Source: Isotricha intestinalis (Eukaryota; Ciliophora; Litostomatea; Vestibuliferida; Isotrichidae). Taken from it: DNA of 19,326 nt. The stretch is taken from positions 1-19,326 of the forward strand of contig JAJJLU010004071.1 in assembly GCA_023807065.1 (NCBI GenBank), read 5' to 3'. Each line of letters starts with the position of its first letter. Position 1 is the first letter of the stretch. Positions 1-9,086 of this stretch are shown piece after piece. The notes beneath the pieces are model-generated. The model searched no databases. It was not told the DNA's origin and was given only the letters and a program-made list of their open reading frames with translations. The position numbers were made by a program, and so were the translations under genes.

Positions 1-54
1 TTGGGTGATGGGCCATTGGGTATAGGCCCCAATCCCAAATCCCCATCCCCAAAT
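1..54. repeat. GC-rich imperfect inverted repeat with G-tracts on both strands
   Basis: The first 54 bases are far richer in G+C than anything else in the window. The left arm (1-26) has G-tracts at 3-5, 10-12 and 18-20. The right arm has C-tracts at 27-30, 34-36, 41-44 and 47-50. The reverse complement of the right arm resembles the left arm, so the two form an imperfect foldback. On the minus strand the right arm has four G-tracts separated by 2-4 base loops, which fits an intramolecular G-quadruplex. The block is in frame with the downstream ORF and would encode a Gly/Pro/Ser-rich stretch. It is not a regular telomere repeat. Confidence 0.6.
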
Positions 55-775
55 AAAAATGAAAAAATAATATATAATAAAAATAATATTAAACTAAAAG
101 ATAATTCAAATCATAATATAAAAAATTCAAATAAACAAAATAATAATTTAAGATTACATTATAAAAAAGATTCATTTCAACTTCCTCAAACAACAACCCA
201 TAGAAAAAATAATTTCCTTAGTACAGGATTTGTACAGAATATAAATACAGTAAGAGGAAAAAATTTAAGTAATTTAAATCAAAATCAAAATAATCAAATT
301 AATATTGCAGGAATTGATTTTATGAAAGCAAATAAGAAAAAAAAAACAGCTTAAATATTATAATTTTCCTTTAAAAAATGAAAATAAAATTAATAATTTT
401 TTACATTCAACTTCAACTCAAGAAATAAATAAAGGAATTAAAAGAGGAAATAAACAATTTTTAAATATTGAATTTCAGCCTAAAAATCACCATACTAAAA
501 GTTTATCATATAATTTTGATATGCAAATACCTTCAATAAGACCAAAGAGTACAATAAGAATGATGAATTATTCTAAAGAAAAAAAAGGAAATTTAAAAGA
601 TTTAAGATTTGAATTAAATGAAATTTTAAAAAAAGGAATAAGTAAAAGTTCCAGACCAAATGATTTAAAAGGAGGATATAAATATAATTTATTAAGTCCA
701 ATGAGTGTTTCAACAGGTTTTAATGTAAAATATACAAATAAATTACTTAAAGGCAAATTTTCCAATAAAATGTAA
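1..775 (+). CDS. Partial low-complexity Asn/Lys-rich protein, one frameshift
   Basis: Product not recognised. The frame is open from the window edge, so the 5' end is missing, and it runs to TAA at 352-354. A second frame continues directly from about 344 to TAA at 773-775 with the same codon and residue style. I read this as one gene broken in the ten-A run at 337-346, where one A too many (or two too few) shifts the frame. The N-terminal part is Pro/Ser/Gly-rich (PNPKSPSPNK) and the rest is basic and rich in Asn, Lys and Ser. Two segments look alike, STGFVQNINT and STGFNVKYTN, and could be short repeated motifs. About 12 Gln codons are all CAA or CAG. The gene converges on the kinase gene across about 185 bases of AT-rich DNA. 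Confidence 0.5.
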
Positions 776-959
776 CAAATAAACAAAAAGTATTATATAA
801 ATATAATATATATTAATTATATATTATAAATGTTATAACAATATTTAGAATAAGAAAAAAAAATTCAATATAAATTAATAATAAATGAAAATAAAACAAA
901 CAAATTTTTTTTATATAAAAACAATATTAATATTCACCTAAAAAAACAAATTAAAAACA

Positions 960-1980
960 TTATTTATTAAAAGAAAATCCATTAAATTCCTCATCAACAT
1001 TTTCATTAGTATCAACAGGAGTATCCTCTGGTGTAGCTTTAGCAAAAAGTGGATCAATATATTTAGTATCAACAGGATTTTTAATCTAGGTATAAAAGGA
1101 GGTTTAATTTTTTTATTAAATAATTTCTCCCAATTCATCCCATTAAAAAAAATATGATTTTTAATTTCATCTGCACCATTGCTTCCTAATCTTTTATCAG
1201 GATTTTTAATTAATAATTTCTGAATTAAATCAATAACTTCATTACTTAAATATTCAGGATATTCAGGTTCTTCATTAATAATAGTATCAAATAATATATC
1301 ACGAGCTTTACAATAAAAAGGTGGTATACCAGTTAACATTTCATATATTAAATTACCTAAACTCCACAAATCAACTAGTTTACCATGTCCTTTATTTAAT
1401 ATAATTTCTGGTGCTAAATATTCTGGTGTTCCACAAAAACTTTTTGCACTTTTATTATCTATTATATTCTCTTTTGATAAACCAAAATCTGTTATTTTTA
1501 TATAACCCTTTCTATCAATTAATACATTTTCTGGTTTTAAATCTCTATATATTATATTATTTTTATGTAAGTGTTCTACAGCTAATATTATTTGAGCTGC
1601 ATAAAATTCTGCTGCTCCTTCATTGAATCTTTCTACTCTTTGTATATGGAAAAATAATTCTCCTCCAGGACAATAATCTGTTACTAAATATAATTTTGAT
1701 TATATTTGAAATGCATATTGTAATTTATTTATAAATGGATGGTCTATTAATTCTAAAATTCTTCTTTCTGTTTTTATATGATCAACTTGATTTTTTTTTT
1801 TACCATTGATAGTTTTTTTCATTATTTTCATTGCGTATATTGTTTCTTCTTCGTTTTTTTTTACTAATAATACTTTACCATAACTTCCTTTTCCTACTAC
1901 TTTTATTATTGTGAAATCATCTATCGTTAATTTATTGTTTGTATATTTTTTAGTTTTTCATAATTTTCAAATGATTCCAT
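960..1980 (-). pseudogene. AGC-family Ser/Thr kinase with two frameshifts and one in-frame TAA
   Basis: Reading from ATG at 1980 gives a complete AGC kinase if two single-base losses are allowed, at the T-runs (plus strand) 1954-1958 and 1078-1082. Motifs in order: Gly loop GKGSYGKV, VAIK-type lysine in YAMKIMKK, GGELFFHIQ, catalytic loop YRDLKPEN, DFG in ITDFGLSK, activation segment FCGTPEYLAPE, then LWSLGNLIYEMLTG. After the second break the AGC tail follows: PPFIP, PVDTKYIDP, turn motif TPEDTP and hydrophobic motif FNGFSF, ending at TAA 960-962. The length of about 339 residues fits a minimal AGC kinase of the AKT/SGK/S6K type. The T-loop residue is Ser (AKSFCGTPE) where Thr is usual. An in-frame TAA at 1700-1702 sits in the FQ-x-SKLYLV strand, where Gln would fit. 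It may be a decayed gene or an intact gene with sequence errors. Confidence 0.85.
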
Positions 1981-2117
1981 TTTTATTTAATAATATAATC
2001 ATAAAAAAGTAAAAATTGTATTGTTTTTATAAATTTTTTACTTCTTTTAATATGTTATTTTAAAATAATTAAATTTTTTCTAATTAATTTAAATTAATTG
2101 TTTTTAATTGAAATAAT

Positions 2118-4064
2118 TTATTCATCAAATTTACTTTTGATATATTCAAAATTTTCTTTTGTTCCATTCATTTCTAATGCTTTATTAATTAATTTACATT
2201 TTTTTCACTTTTAATAGGATTACCATCAAATGTTATATCTTTAATATAATTATTTAATTTAATATTTTCAATCATATTTCTATTTGGGACTTTTGATTCA
2301 ATTTTATTTAAAGTAATTTTATTATATTTTAAACTAAGTAGAAGTAAATTCTTATTCTCTTTAATACCATCATTAATAATTTTTTCAAAATCTTGATCAT
2401 TTATAAAATTCCCATCTAAATATAAATATTTAATATAATAATTCTCACTTAAATATGTACAAAGGATTTCAATAATTTCTTTATTACCACCAAAATCATT
2501 ACTACTTATATCAAGACAACAGATAATTTTGTTATCTTTTAAAATAGATAAAAATTTTTTCATTCCTCTACCTATATGACATCCTGCTAAATTTAAATTT
2601 TTAATCTTTATATTTGATTTAATATATTTTATAATTAAATTACTAGTTGCTACTTTATTAAAGTTATTATATGAAAGATTTAAACTACTAATGGCATTAT
2701 TGTTTTCTAAATTATCTAAAATATTTTTCAAACATTTTTGATCAATTTTATTATTAGATAAATTAATTTCAATTAAACTATAATTTTCTTCAATTTTTGA
2801 AAATAATTTATTATACCCTTTATTAGTAAAATTATTATAATTAATATGTAAAGATTTAATTTATTATTCATTATAAGAAAATTTAATATTTGCATTGAAT
2901 CATCTTTTAATCTATTATTTCCTAAAAAAAGATATGTTAATATTGAATTATTTAAAAGACATTGAACTAAACTCTGAGTTTCAGAAAAAGTTAAATAATT
3001 ACCTTCATATAAAAAGAATAAAAGTAATATAATTCACTTTTTTCAGGATCAAAAAATTTAATTGCACTATCTGAATCAAAAACATATTCATCAATTCCAT
3101 TATATGATATATCTAATAGATTTAAAAATTTTCAATTTATTAACAAATCAAATAATAAAATTGCACCTTTTGAACCTAATAAATTGTAATGAAAAATAAA
3201 TTTTTTTAAAAATTTAAATTTATAATTTAAAAAAGCATCAACTACTTCTTTTGAATTAAAAACTTTATTTGTTATATTATTACCAGATAAATTAATAATC
3301 TTTATATCTGGACAATATTTAGATAAATTATCAAATATTATTATTGCATTTTTGTCACCTAATTCATTAAAAGAAAGATTAATAATTTGTAAATCATTTC
3401 TATTATTATTAATAACATTATTGATAGAATAATATTTACTTATTTGTAAATTATTAGAAATATTTATTTTTTTTAAATTATCAATTTCACCTAAAGCTAA
3501 ATTAATCATTGCAATTCCATTATTGTTTAAATCATATTCATTGATATTCACTTCATCTATATTTACTTTTCTCATTTGTCTTTCTATTATATTTCCAAAA
3601 ATTGAAATTGATTGTTCTTTTCCAATTTTATATTTTGATATTATTTTTCTAATTAATGCACAATTATTCTTCAATAATTGAAATAAAGAATATTTATCAA
3701 AATTTATTATCTTATTTTCAGATGAATCTAACATTTTTGTTATATCTTTTTTCTTTTTTACATTAATCATCATTTCATTATATTTTTCATTTTTTTCTTT
3801 TGATAAAATCATAAATTCTTTTCTTACATTAAAATATGCTTTACTTAAATTTGTTTTTAAAAGTATATTAGTGGTTTCATTATTTAATTGAAACATTTCA
3901 AATAATTCATGAGTTGTACAAAAATCGATAAAATTATTTAATAATTTTGGTTTCATTGCAATTATTTGAGAAAAAGGAATTTTTGAATTATTATTATTCT
4001 GTTGTCTATTTTTTCTTTTTGGAATCAAAGAACTTTCATTCTCTGAATTTTCGTCATCACTCAT
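2118..4064 (-). pseudogene. Leucine-rich-repeat protein (ribonuclease-inhibitor type), frame-broken
   Basis: The intact N-terminal 310 residues run from ATG at 4064 to a TGA at 3132-3134. They start with an acidic then basic, Asn-rich tail, continue with about 150 residues of helical sequence, and enter LRRs such as LQIINLSFNELGDKNA and IKIINLSGNNIT. LRRs continue past the TGA (KFLNLLDISYNGI) and past breaks consistent with single-base losses near 3011-3015, 2855-2857 and 2199-2205. They include LTYLFLGNNRL, LSSLNLSYNNF and LLLLSLKYNKI. The last frame ends at TAA 2118-2120 after IKSKFDE, giving about 648 codons. The repeats resemble the RI/NLR/RanGAP class, a protein-binding scaffold; no partner can be inferred. 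All Gln codons seen are CAA/CAG. It is tandem with the kinase, 137 bases upstream of its ATG. Decay and sequencing error both explain the breaks. Confidence 0.75.
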
Positions 4065-4203
4065 TTTTAAATTGAAATATATTTTTAATAAATAAATTAT
4101 AAAACAATTATATAAATATTAAATTCATTTATTTTATATTATTTATATTTTTTAATATTGGTTTTTAACATTTTTCATATAATATACTCATCAATAAATT
4201 TTT

Positions 4204-4808
4204 TCAAAAGATAAATTATATATAAGTTTCACTATTATTTTCATCATTTATTTCTAATAATATACTTTTACTTCTTTGAAAATAATACTCCTAAATTTTC
4301 AATCCACTTTTTTGAATATTTTATTCTATGAAGTTTTGCTTTTTTTAATTGTAGTATTTAATTTATCTGTAAATTATTTATGTAATAAAATCTCCTATTT
4401 TTCTTTCATAATTCTCAAATATTATATTTAATGATAAAAAAGTATTTCCTGATTGTATAAATTCAACTTTCTTTTTCCACATCCTCCAAATATTTTAATA
4501 ATACAATTTTATAAGCATCCTCTAAATCTAATTATTTAATAGGAGTTTCAAATAACACAATTTTTCTTTATCTCCATTATCATATTCAAATGAATTTTCA
4601 ATAAAATAATCTATAAATAAATTAATTGAAGTATTAAATAAACTATTTGTATTTGATGCAATTAAACCTAAAAATTTCGTATCAATTATAATTTCATTTA
4701 AAAAACTATAAATTTATTACCTATAAGACAAATTGATAAACCACCATGTTTTACAGCTTCTAATACATATTCAACTTGATTTAAAGATCCTTCTGGAAAA
4801 AAAGTCAA
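4204..4808 (-). pseudogene. Proteasome alpha-subunit-like gene with many in-frame TAA/TAG, closed by TGA
   Basis: Near 4806 the minus strand reads FFPEGSLNQVEYVLEAVKHG. This matches the N-terminal signature of proteasome alpha subunits (SPEGRL-QVEYALEAV-), with Ser and Arg of SPEGR changed. After a frame break come GLIASNTNSLF, where alpha subunits have a G(I/L)-ADA segment, then LDLEDAYKIVLLKYLEDV, like the late helix of the family, and VEFIQSGNTF, like its last strand. From about 4470 one frame of about 90 codons runs unbroken to TGA 4206-4204. It contains TAA at 4380, 4365, 4347, 4323 and 4218 and TAG at 4293 (first bases), all in Gln-like contexts, next to four CAA. The C-terminal extension would be Gln-rich if TAR is Gln. 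No clear start codon is visible. It is divergent from the phosphatase-like gene. The identity rests mainly on the N-terminal motif. Confidence 0.55.
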
Positions 4809-4907
4809 TATAAATAATTGAAAAAAATATTATTTACCAATTACCAGGCTTTTCAATATTTGTCAATATTTAATTTCTTGAATAAAACAAGAATATTTAA
4901 AAAGTCA

Positions 4908-5690
4908 ATGAGTAGAACAATTAATGAAATAATAAGAAGTAAAACTAATGATAAAAAATTATATTTTTATTAAATAAATATATATCATACTTAATAAATA
5001 CTTCAATAGAAATAATAAATCCAAAAATAATAACAATATATAATAATTTCATATAATACAATTCAGGCTCATTAAATAATATATTTATGTTAAATATTTT
5101 TGGAAAAAATAATCAAGGAGTTCATTATTATTTTCACAAACAAAATTTAACAACCCATCAATAAATGATTATTTTATTAAATTAAAGCCTCAAAAGCCAT
5201 TCTCATTAATATTAGATTTAGATGAAACTTTAATGTAATTTATATATATAAATTATTATTAAAAAGAAGGAATATTAGGATTAAGACATTTTATATATAA
5301 TTTCTTAAATTTAGTAAAAGAATAATATGAAATAATTATATTTACATTAGCAACTCAAAGTACAGAAGTCTTATTTTAAATATTATTAAAAATAATAGAG
5401 GAAAAGCTTTTTGATTTTGGATTTTATAGAAATCATTGTTCTGTTATCAACAATAATATTGTAAAACACATTAGTTTAATTAGTAGAAAATTAAGTAATA
5501 TTATTATTGTATAACATAAATATTAATATTTCTTCTTTTTTGGGTGATGATGCATAAATCTTTATTACATTTAGGATGAATGTTAGTCACTTTTGTTACA
5601 GATATGATTGAATTTAATTTTGAATATGATGTTGGAAATGAAATTAAAAAATATAAAGATGATATTTTAAAAAATATTTCAATTAGTTAA
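4908..5690 (+). pseudogene. FCP/SCP-type (HAD) phosphatase-like gene with in-frame TAA codons
   Basis: A single frame from about 5131 to 5545 reads FSLILDLDETLM, where DLDET is the DxDxT signature of FCP1/SCP/CTD phosphatases. It continues with LGLRHFIYNFLNLVKE, YEIIIFTLATQS (motif II region), FYRNHC and IVKHISLISRKLSNIIIV, all in family order. TAA interrupts at 5236, 5260, 5323, 5377, 5512 and 5524, several at Gln-like sites (KE-TAA-YEIIIFT, VLF-TAA-ILLK), with no frameshift across about 138 codons. The frame meets TGA at 5545-5547. A further segment, TDMIEFNFEYDVGNEI, in another frame ends at TAA 5688-5690 and could be the C-terminus. The Asp of the usual VDN motif is missing (TAA at 5512), so activity is doubtful. 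Upstream, an ATG at 4908 opens a TAR-dense stretch that may be the N-terminus; that part is weak. Confidence 0.6.
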
Positions 5691-5864
5691 AAAAAAAATT
5701 TTTTATTCATTTTTTTTGATTGGGGATTTTTTACTTTTTATTTTTAATGAATATAAATTTCATCATTCATTTATTTATTTCCTATTGTTAATAAGAAAAT
5801 AAATTGATATTTATTATTTATATTAAATCTTTTTATTTTTCAATAAACTAATATAAACAAATAT

Positions 5865-6209
5865 ATGGATAATATTATAAGAACAAATCTTCTATTAAAA
5901 GTAAATTCAGAATTAAAACATGTTAAAAAAAATAATTTTAAAAGTATAAATTCAAACAAAGAATTCGATAATGACTTTCAAATTGAATTTAATGAATTTT
6001 TTCATAGTAAATCTTCAGAAAATGGATTTATAAGTCATGATTTAATTCATAGACAATATTCTTCAAATTCTGAATTAGATACTAATACTTCTTCACCTTT
6101 AAATATTATATCTTCTAGAAATAATAAATGTAAAAATGATTTATTTTTTTCTTTAAAATATCTTAGAAATTTATCTAATGATTTAAAATCTGAAGAAATT
6201 TATAAATGA
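5865..6209 (+). CDS. Hypothetical protein, 114 aa, Ser/Asn-rich
   Basis: Not recognised. It runs from ATG 5865 to TGA 6207-6209, the only intact ORF here that ends in TGA. The product is polar (Ser, Asn, Lys, Asp), with no membrane segment or signal peptide and one short Phe-rich patch (FQIEFNEFF). Two Gln codons are CAA. It lies on the same strand as calpain, 246 bases upstream, separated by AT-rich DNA that would hold the calpain promoter. It could be a small gene or a piece of a larger one. Codon choice is less random than the flanks, which mildly supports coding. Confidence 0.4.
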   Translation: MDNIIRTNLLLKVNSELKHVKKNNFKSINSNKEFDNDFQIEFNEFFHSKSSENGFISHDLIHRQYSSNSELDTNTSSPLNIISSRNNKCKNDLFFSLKYLRNLSNDLKSEEIYK

Positions 6210-6455
6210 AGTAGAAATAAAAAAAAAATTTTTAAGTATTATTTGATTTTATGTGAGTTTTATTATAAATTGATATTTAAATATTAATGACAAATTTATT
6301 GCTTTAATTTGTAAATAAATTATTGCAATTATAGAAACAAATAAAAATTATATAAAATTTATTAACCATAAACAAATATAAAAATAAATTAATTCATCTT
6401 AAAATACATTAAACAATCTTCCAAAAAAAAAAAATATATTAAAAAACAAAAAAAA
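6210..6455 (+). promoter_or_regulatory. AT-rich leader upstream of calpain
   Basis: No gene is visible. The 246 bases are almost pure A/T with scattered C. Just before the calpain ATG the sequence becomes A-rich (a run of nine A at 6447-6455 after AAAAAC), an A-rich start context usual in AT-rich protists. The promoter and transcription start are not identifiable by eye. Confidence 0.3.
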
Positions 6456-8927
6456 ATGAAATCCAAAACCTCTCGTCAAACCACTTATTCCTCAACTCCA
6501 ATAGTACAATCTTTCCTATCTCAAAACTATGACAACCTATCTCGTTCCTCATCAAAATTCACAGATGATTTATTTCCACCAAATGACTCATCTCTCTATT
6601 CTTCAAAATCAGAGACAAAAAACACAGAAATTCCAGAAGTTCCCTTATTTATGTTAGATAATAAAAAAAAATTTTTATCCCAGGTTGGTCTTTCCCAGAA
6701 AAAAAATCGTTATACATGGAAAAGACTTTCTGAAATTTACGATCCAAAGAAATTAAATGTAATAAAAGATTCAAAAGACTTAACTCAAGATGTTCAACAA
6801 GGAGAATTAGGTGACTGTTATTTTTTAAGTGCATTATCAGCATTAGCAGAAAATCCAGAAAGAATTAAAAAATTAATTCCAAAAAATAAAATCTCTGATA
6901 AAGGAGTTTATGAATGTGATGTGTACGTTCATGGAGAGCCTACTCCAGTTGTGATTGATGATAATGTTCCTGTCGTTGAAGGAGAAGAAAATGAAGAAGA
7001 AACTCCAGCCTTTGCAGGAGTAAATCCAGACACTAATAACATCTGGCCTGCCCTTCTTGAAAAAGCTTGGGCCAAATGCAATATGAGTTATGAGGATATT
7101 GTTAATGGAAATTGCGCTGATGCTTTCGGGTTCTTAACTCCTGCTCCTTATGATACTTATTATCATAATGTTGATAAAGAAAATCTATTTGATATTATTG
7201 AAAATGCTGTTAAAAATGATTACATTGTTGTTAGTGATATCACTGCCACTAATGATACTAATTTAGATTATTTATCTAAAATGGGATTGGTCACTAATCA
7301 TGCTTATTCTGTTATTGATACTATTAAGTTGAAAAACCCTAATGGTACTTTTACCAAGTTACTTAAAATGAAAAATAATTGGGGAACTAATGAATGGCTT
7401 GGAGATTGGAGTGATGGATCAAAGAAGTGGACTGAGGATTATAAGAAACAAGTAAATTTAGAAGATAAGGAAGATGGAATTTTCTGGATGTCATATGAAG
7501 ATTTCCTTCAATTTTATACATCAACACATATATGCCAAATTCATGATGATTATACATTCATAAGTAAAAAATACCCAGTAGGTGATGATGCATATAATTT
7601 AATAAAAGTAAATGTATCAAAAGGAACTGAAGGATACTTCATAGTCAATTTAAAAAATACAAGAATATACAGAAATTTAAAAGGAAACGATGATTATGAA
7701 AATCCTTATTGTTCAATGATAGTATTCAAAGAAGGAAAAGATGGATTCCAATACATAGGAAGTGACTCAGGTCGTCAAGATCGTCTCTATGTTCAATGTG
7801 AAGATATGCAACCAGGTACCTATTATGTAGCTGTTACTTTCCCTGCTCAGAACAAGGAATTTTCAATGAATCCAAAATTCGAGGGTAAAAAATTCGATAA
7901 GAACGCTTTTCGTGTAGGAGTATACACTCCAGATAAAACTCTTAAATTAGATGCAGCAACTCCTGAAGAAGTAAAAGACATGGGTAACTTTGCCGAAGAG
8001 GTTATTTCAGAGGTAGCTGAAAAGAATCCAGATAAGCATCGTTTCGCAAATGAAGGGGAGAATGACACATGGAGGGTAGCATACTTCGATAATGATCGTT
8101 CTGGTTTCGGTTACATTTATTATGAGAATAATAGTGATGCTTTCTTAAGAGAAAGAGCGAAAATTACTAGTTTAGTTAATGTTAATTTAGTTCCCTTAAT
8201 GAAAAATGGTCATTTCCCTGAAAGTGCTACTAAAGAAGGAGAAGATACTGAAGATGAAGCTGCTGTGAAAGTCATTGAAAATTTCAAAGATGCTCCTATT
8301 GAAAGTAATGCTGAAATTATCGATGCTGGAAAAGAAGTCTCTGAAAAAAATCCTGCTATAGTTCAATTTAATGTTGCTCCTCATTCTACTTGTTTAGTTA
8401 TGTTACAGAAAAATGATGAAGAAGCTGATATTGATTTTGTAAGTGATATTACTTTTGATTATTTACCTAATATTTTATTAAATGAACAAAAATTTAGAGC
8501 AAAAAAAACTAAATTAAGATATGAAGGAAAACCAATTGAAGTTTTTCAATGTATAACTGAACATAATACTGGAGTATTCTTCCATTTTAAAAATAGAACA
8601 CCAGATTTGAGATTAAATGTTTTAACAACATTGAAAGAGCATAATAATTTATGTTTACAACTTAATAGTGATTATAATAAAGAAGAGCAAATTGAAATGT
8701 TTAAAAATGTAGATGAAATTGGAAAAGGAAATGAAGAAGTTCTTGTCACTGTTTTACCTGGTCAAACAGGATTCTTTGCTTTAAATGCTATTGATTCTTT
8801 CCAGAAATTCAGTTATAATGCTGAATTTGAATATTTCTTCTCTTTAGCTAATGCTCCTGAACCTGAGGAAGTGAGAAAAATTAAAGAAGAAAGGGAAGAA
8901 TTAAAGGAGAAAAATAAGGAAAAATAA
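6456..8927 (+). CDS. Calpain-family cysteine protease, 823 aa
   Basis: Calcium-dependent-type cysteine protease, probably cytosolic (no signal peptide or membrane segment). A Ser/Thr-rich N-terminal tail of about 70 residues precedes the CysPc domain (about 85-365). The active-site triad is visible: Cys121 in QQGELGDCYFLSAL, His282 in GLVTNHAYSV and Asn307 in LKMKNNWGTNEW. The usual NPWG of calpains is NNWG here, so Pro is replaced by Asn. The rest, about 365-800, holds beta-rich segments with repeated features (FIVNLKNTRIYR, GTYYVAVTFP, STCLVMLQK, VLPGQTGFFALN) like calpain domain III/C2L sandwiches. No EF-hand is visible, so this is a non-classical calpain. A charged helix (EEVRKIKEEREELKEK) ends the protein. 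All of about 24 Gln codons are CAA/CAG and the stop is TAA. The gene is frame-perfect and clearly richer in G+C than its flanks, suggesting strong expression or strong selection. It converges on the synthetase, 159 bases apart. Confidence 0.93.
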   Translation: MKSKTSRQTTYSSTPIVQSFLSQNYDNLSRSSSKFTDDLFPPNDSSLYSSKSETKNTEIPEVPLFMLDNKKKFLSQVGLSQKKNRYTWKRLSEIYDPKKLNVIKDSKDLTQDVQQGELGDCYFLSALSALAENPERIKKLIPKNKISDKGVYECDVYVHGEPTPVVIDDNVPVVEGEENEEETPAFAGVNPDTNNIWPALLEKAWAKCNMSYEDIVNGNCADAFGFLTPAPYDTYYHNVDKENLFDIIENAVKNDYIVVSDITATNDTNLDYLSKMGLVTNHAYSVIDTIKLKNPNGTFTKLLKMKNNWGTNEWLGDWSDGSKKWTEDYKKQVNLEDKEDGIFWMSYEDFLQFYTSTHICQIHDDYTFISKKYPVGDDAYNLIKVNVSKGTEGYFIVNLKNTRIYRNLKGNDDYENPYCSMIVFKEGKDGFQYIGSDSGRQDRLYVQCEDMQPGTYYVAVTFPAQNKEFSMNPKFEGKKFDKNAFRVGVYTPDKTLKLDAATPEEVKDMGNFAEEVISEVAEKNPDKHRFANEGENDTWRVAYFDNDRSGFGYIYYENNSDAFLRERAKITSLVNVNLVPLMKNGHFPESATKEGEDTEDEAAVKVIENFKDAPIESNAEIIDAGKEVSEKNPAIVQFNVAPHSTCLVMLQKNDEEADIDFVSDITFDYLPNILLNEQKFRAKKTKLRYEGKPIEVFQCITEHNTGVFFHFKNRTPDLRLNVLTTLKEHNNLCLQLNSDYNKEEQIEMFKNVDEIGKGNEEVLVTVLPGQTGFFALNAIDSFQKFSYNAEFEYFFSLANAPEPEEVRKIKEEREELKEKNKEK

Positions 8928-9086
8928 AATAGATATACTATATTTATTTAATTTAAAAATTTTTTATTATTAAAATATACATAATCAAAAAATATTTTTT
9001 TAAATTTTAAGGGGAAAAAATAATATAAAGTTAATAAAATTTAATAATAAAAAATCAAAATTCCCATAATAAAAAATATATTGAAT

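Noticed and set aside
1..60. Telomere
   Set aside because: C-tracts are irregular, mixed with G-tracts on the same strand, and open in a coding frame; no regular C4A2 or C4A4 repeat is present.
337..354. Euplotes-type programmed frameshift at the end of the first ORF
   Set aside because: The shift is at a ten-A run and not at the AAA-TAA/TAG site typical of that system; the other breaks lack that site too.
1411..1626. Plus-strand hydrophobic ORF
   Set aside because: Antisense of the kinase catalytic region, whose motifs are unmistakable on the minus strand.
4908..5045. Confident N-terminal coding region rich in Gln (TAR) for the phosphatase-like gene
   Set aside because: TAA doublets and A/T-only sequence are equally expected in noncoding DNA, and its frame does not match the downstream domain without two or more base changes.
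5235..5269. Possible short intron (GTAATT...AG) just after DLDETLM in the phosphatase-like gene
   Set aside because: Conserved segments before and after lie in the same frame, so an intron would need a length divisible by three. The GT-AG pairs here give 32 or 35 bases and would throw the downstream motifs out of frame.
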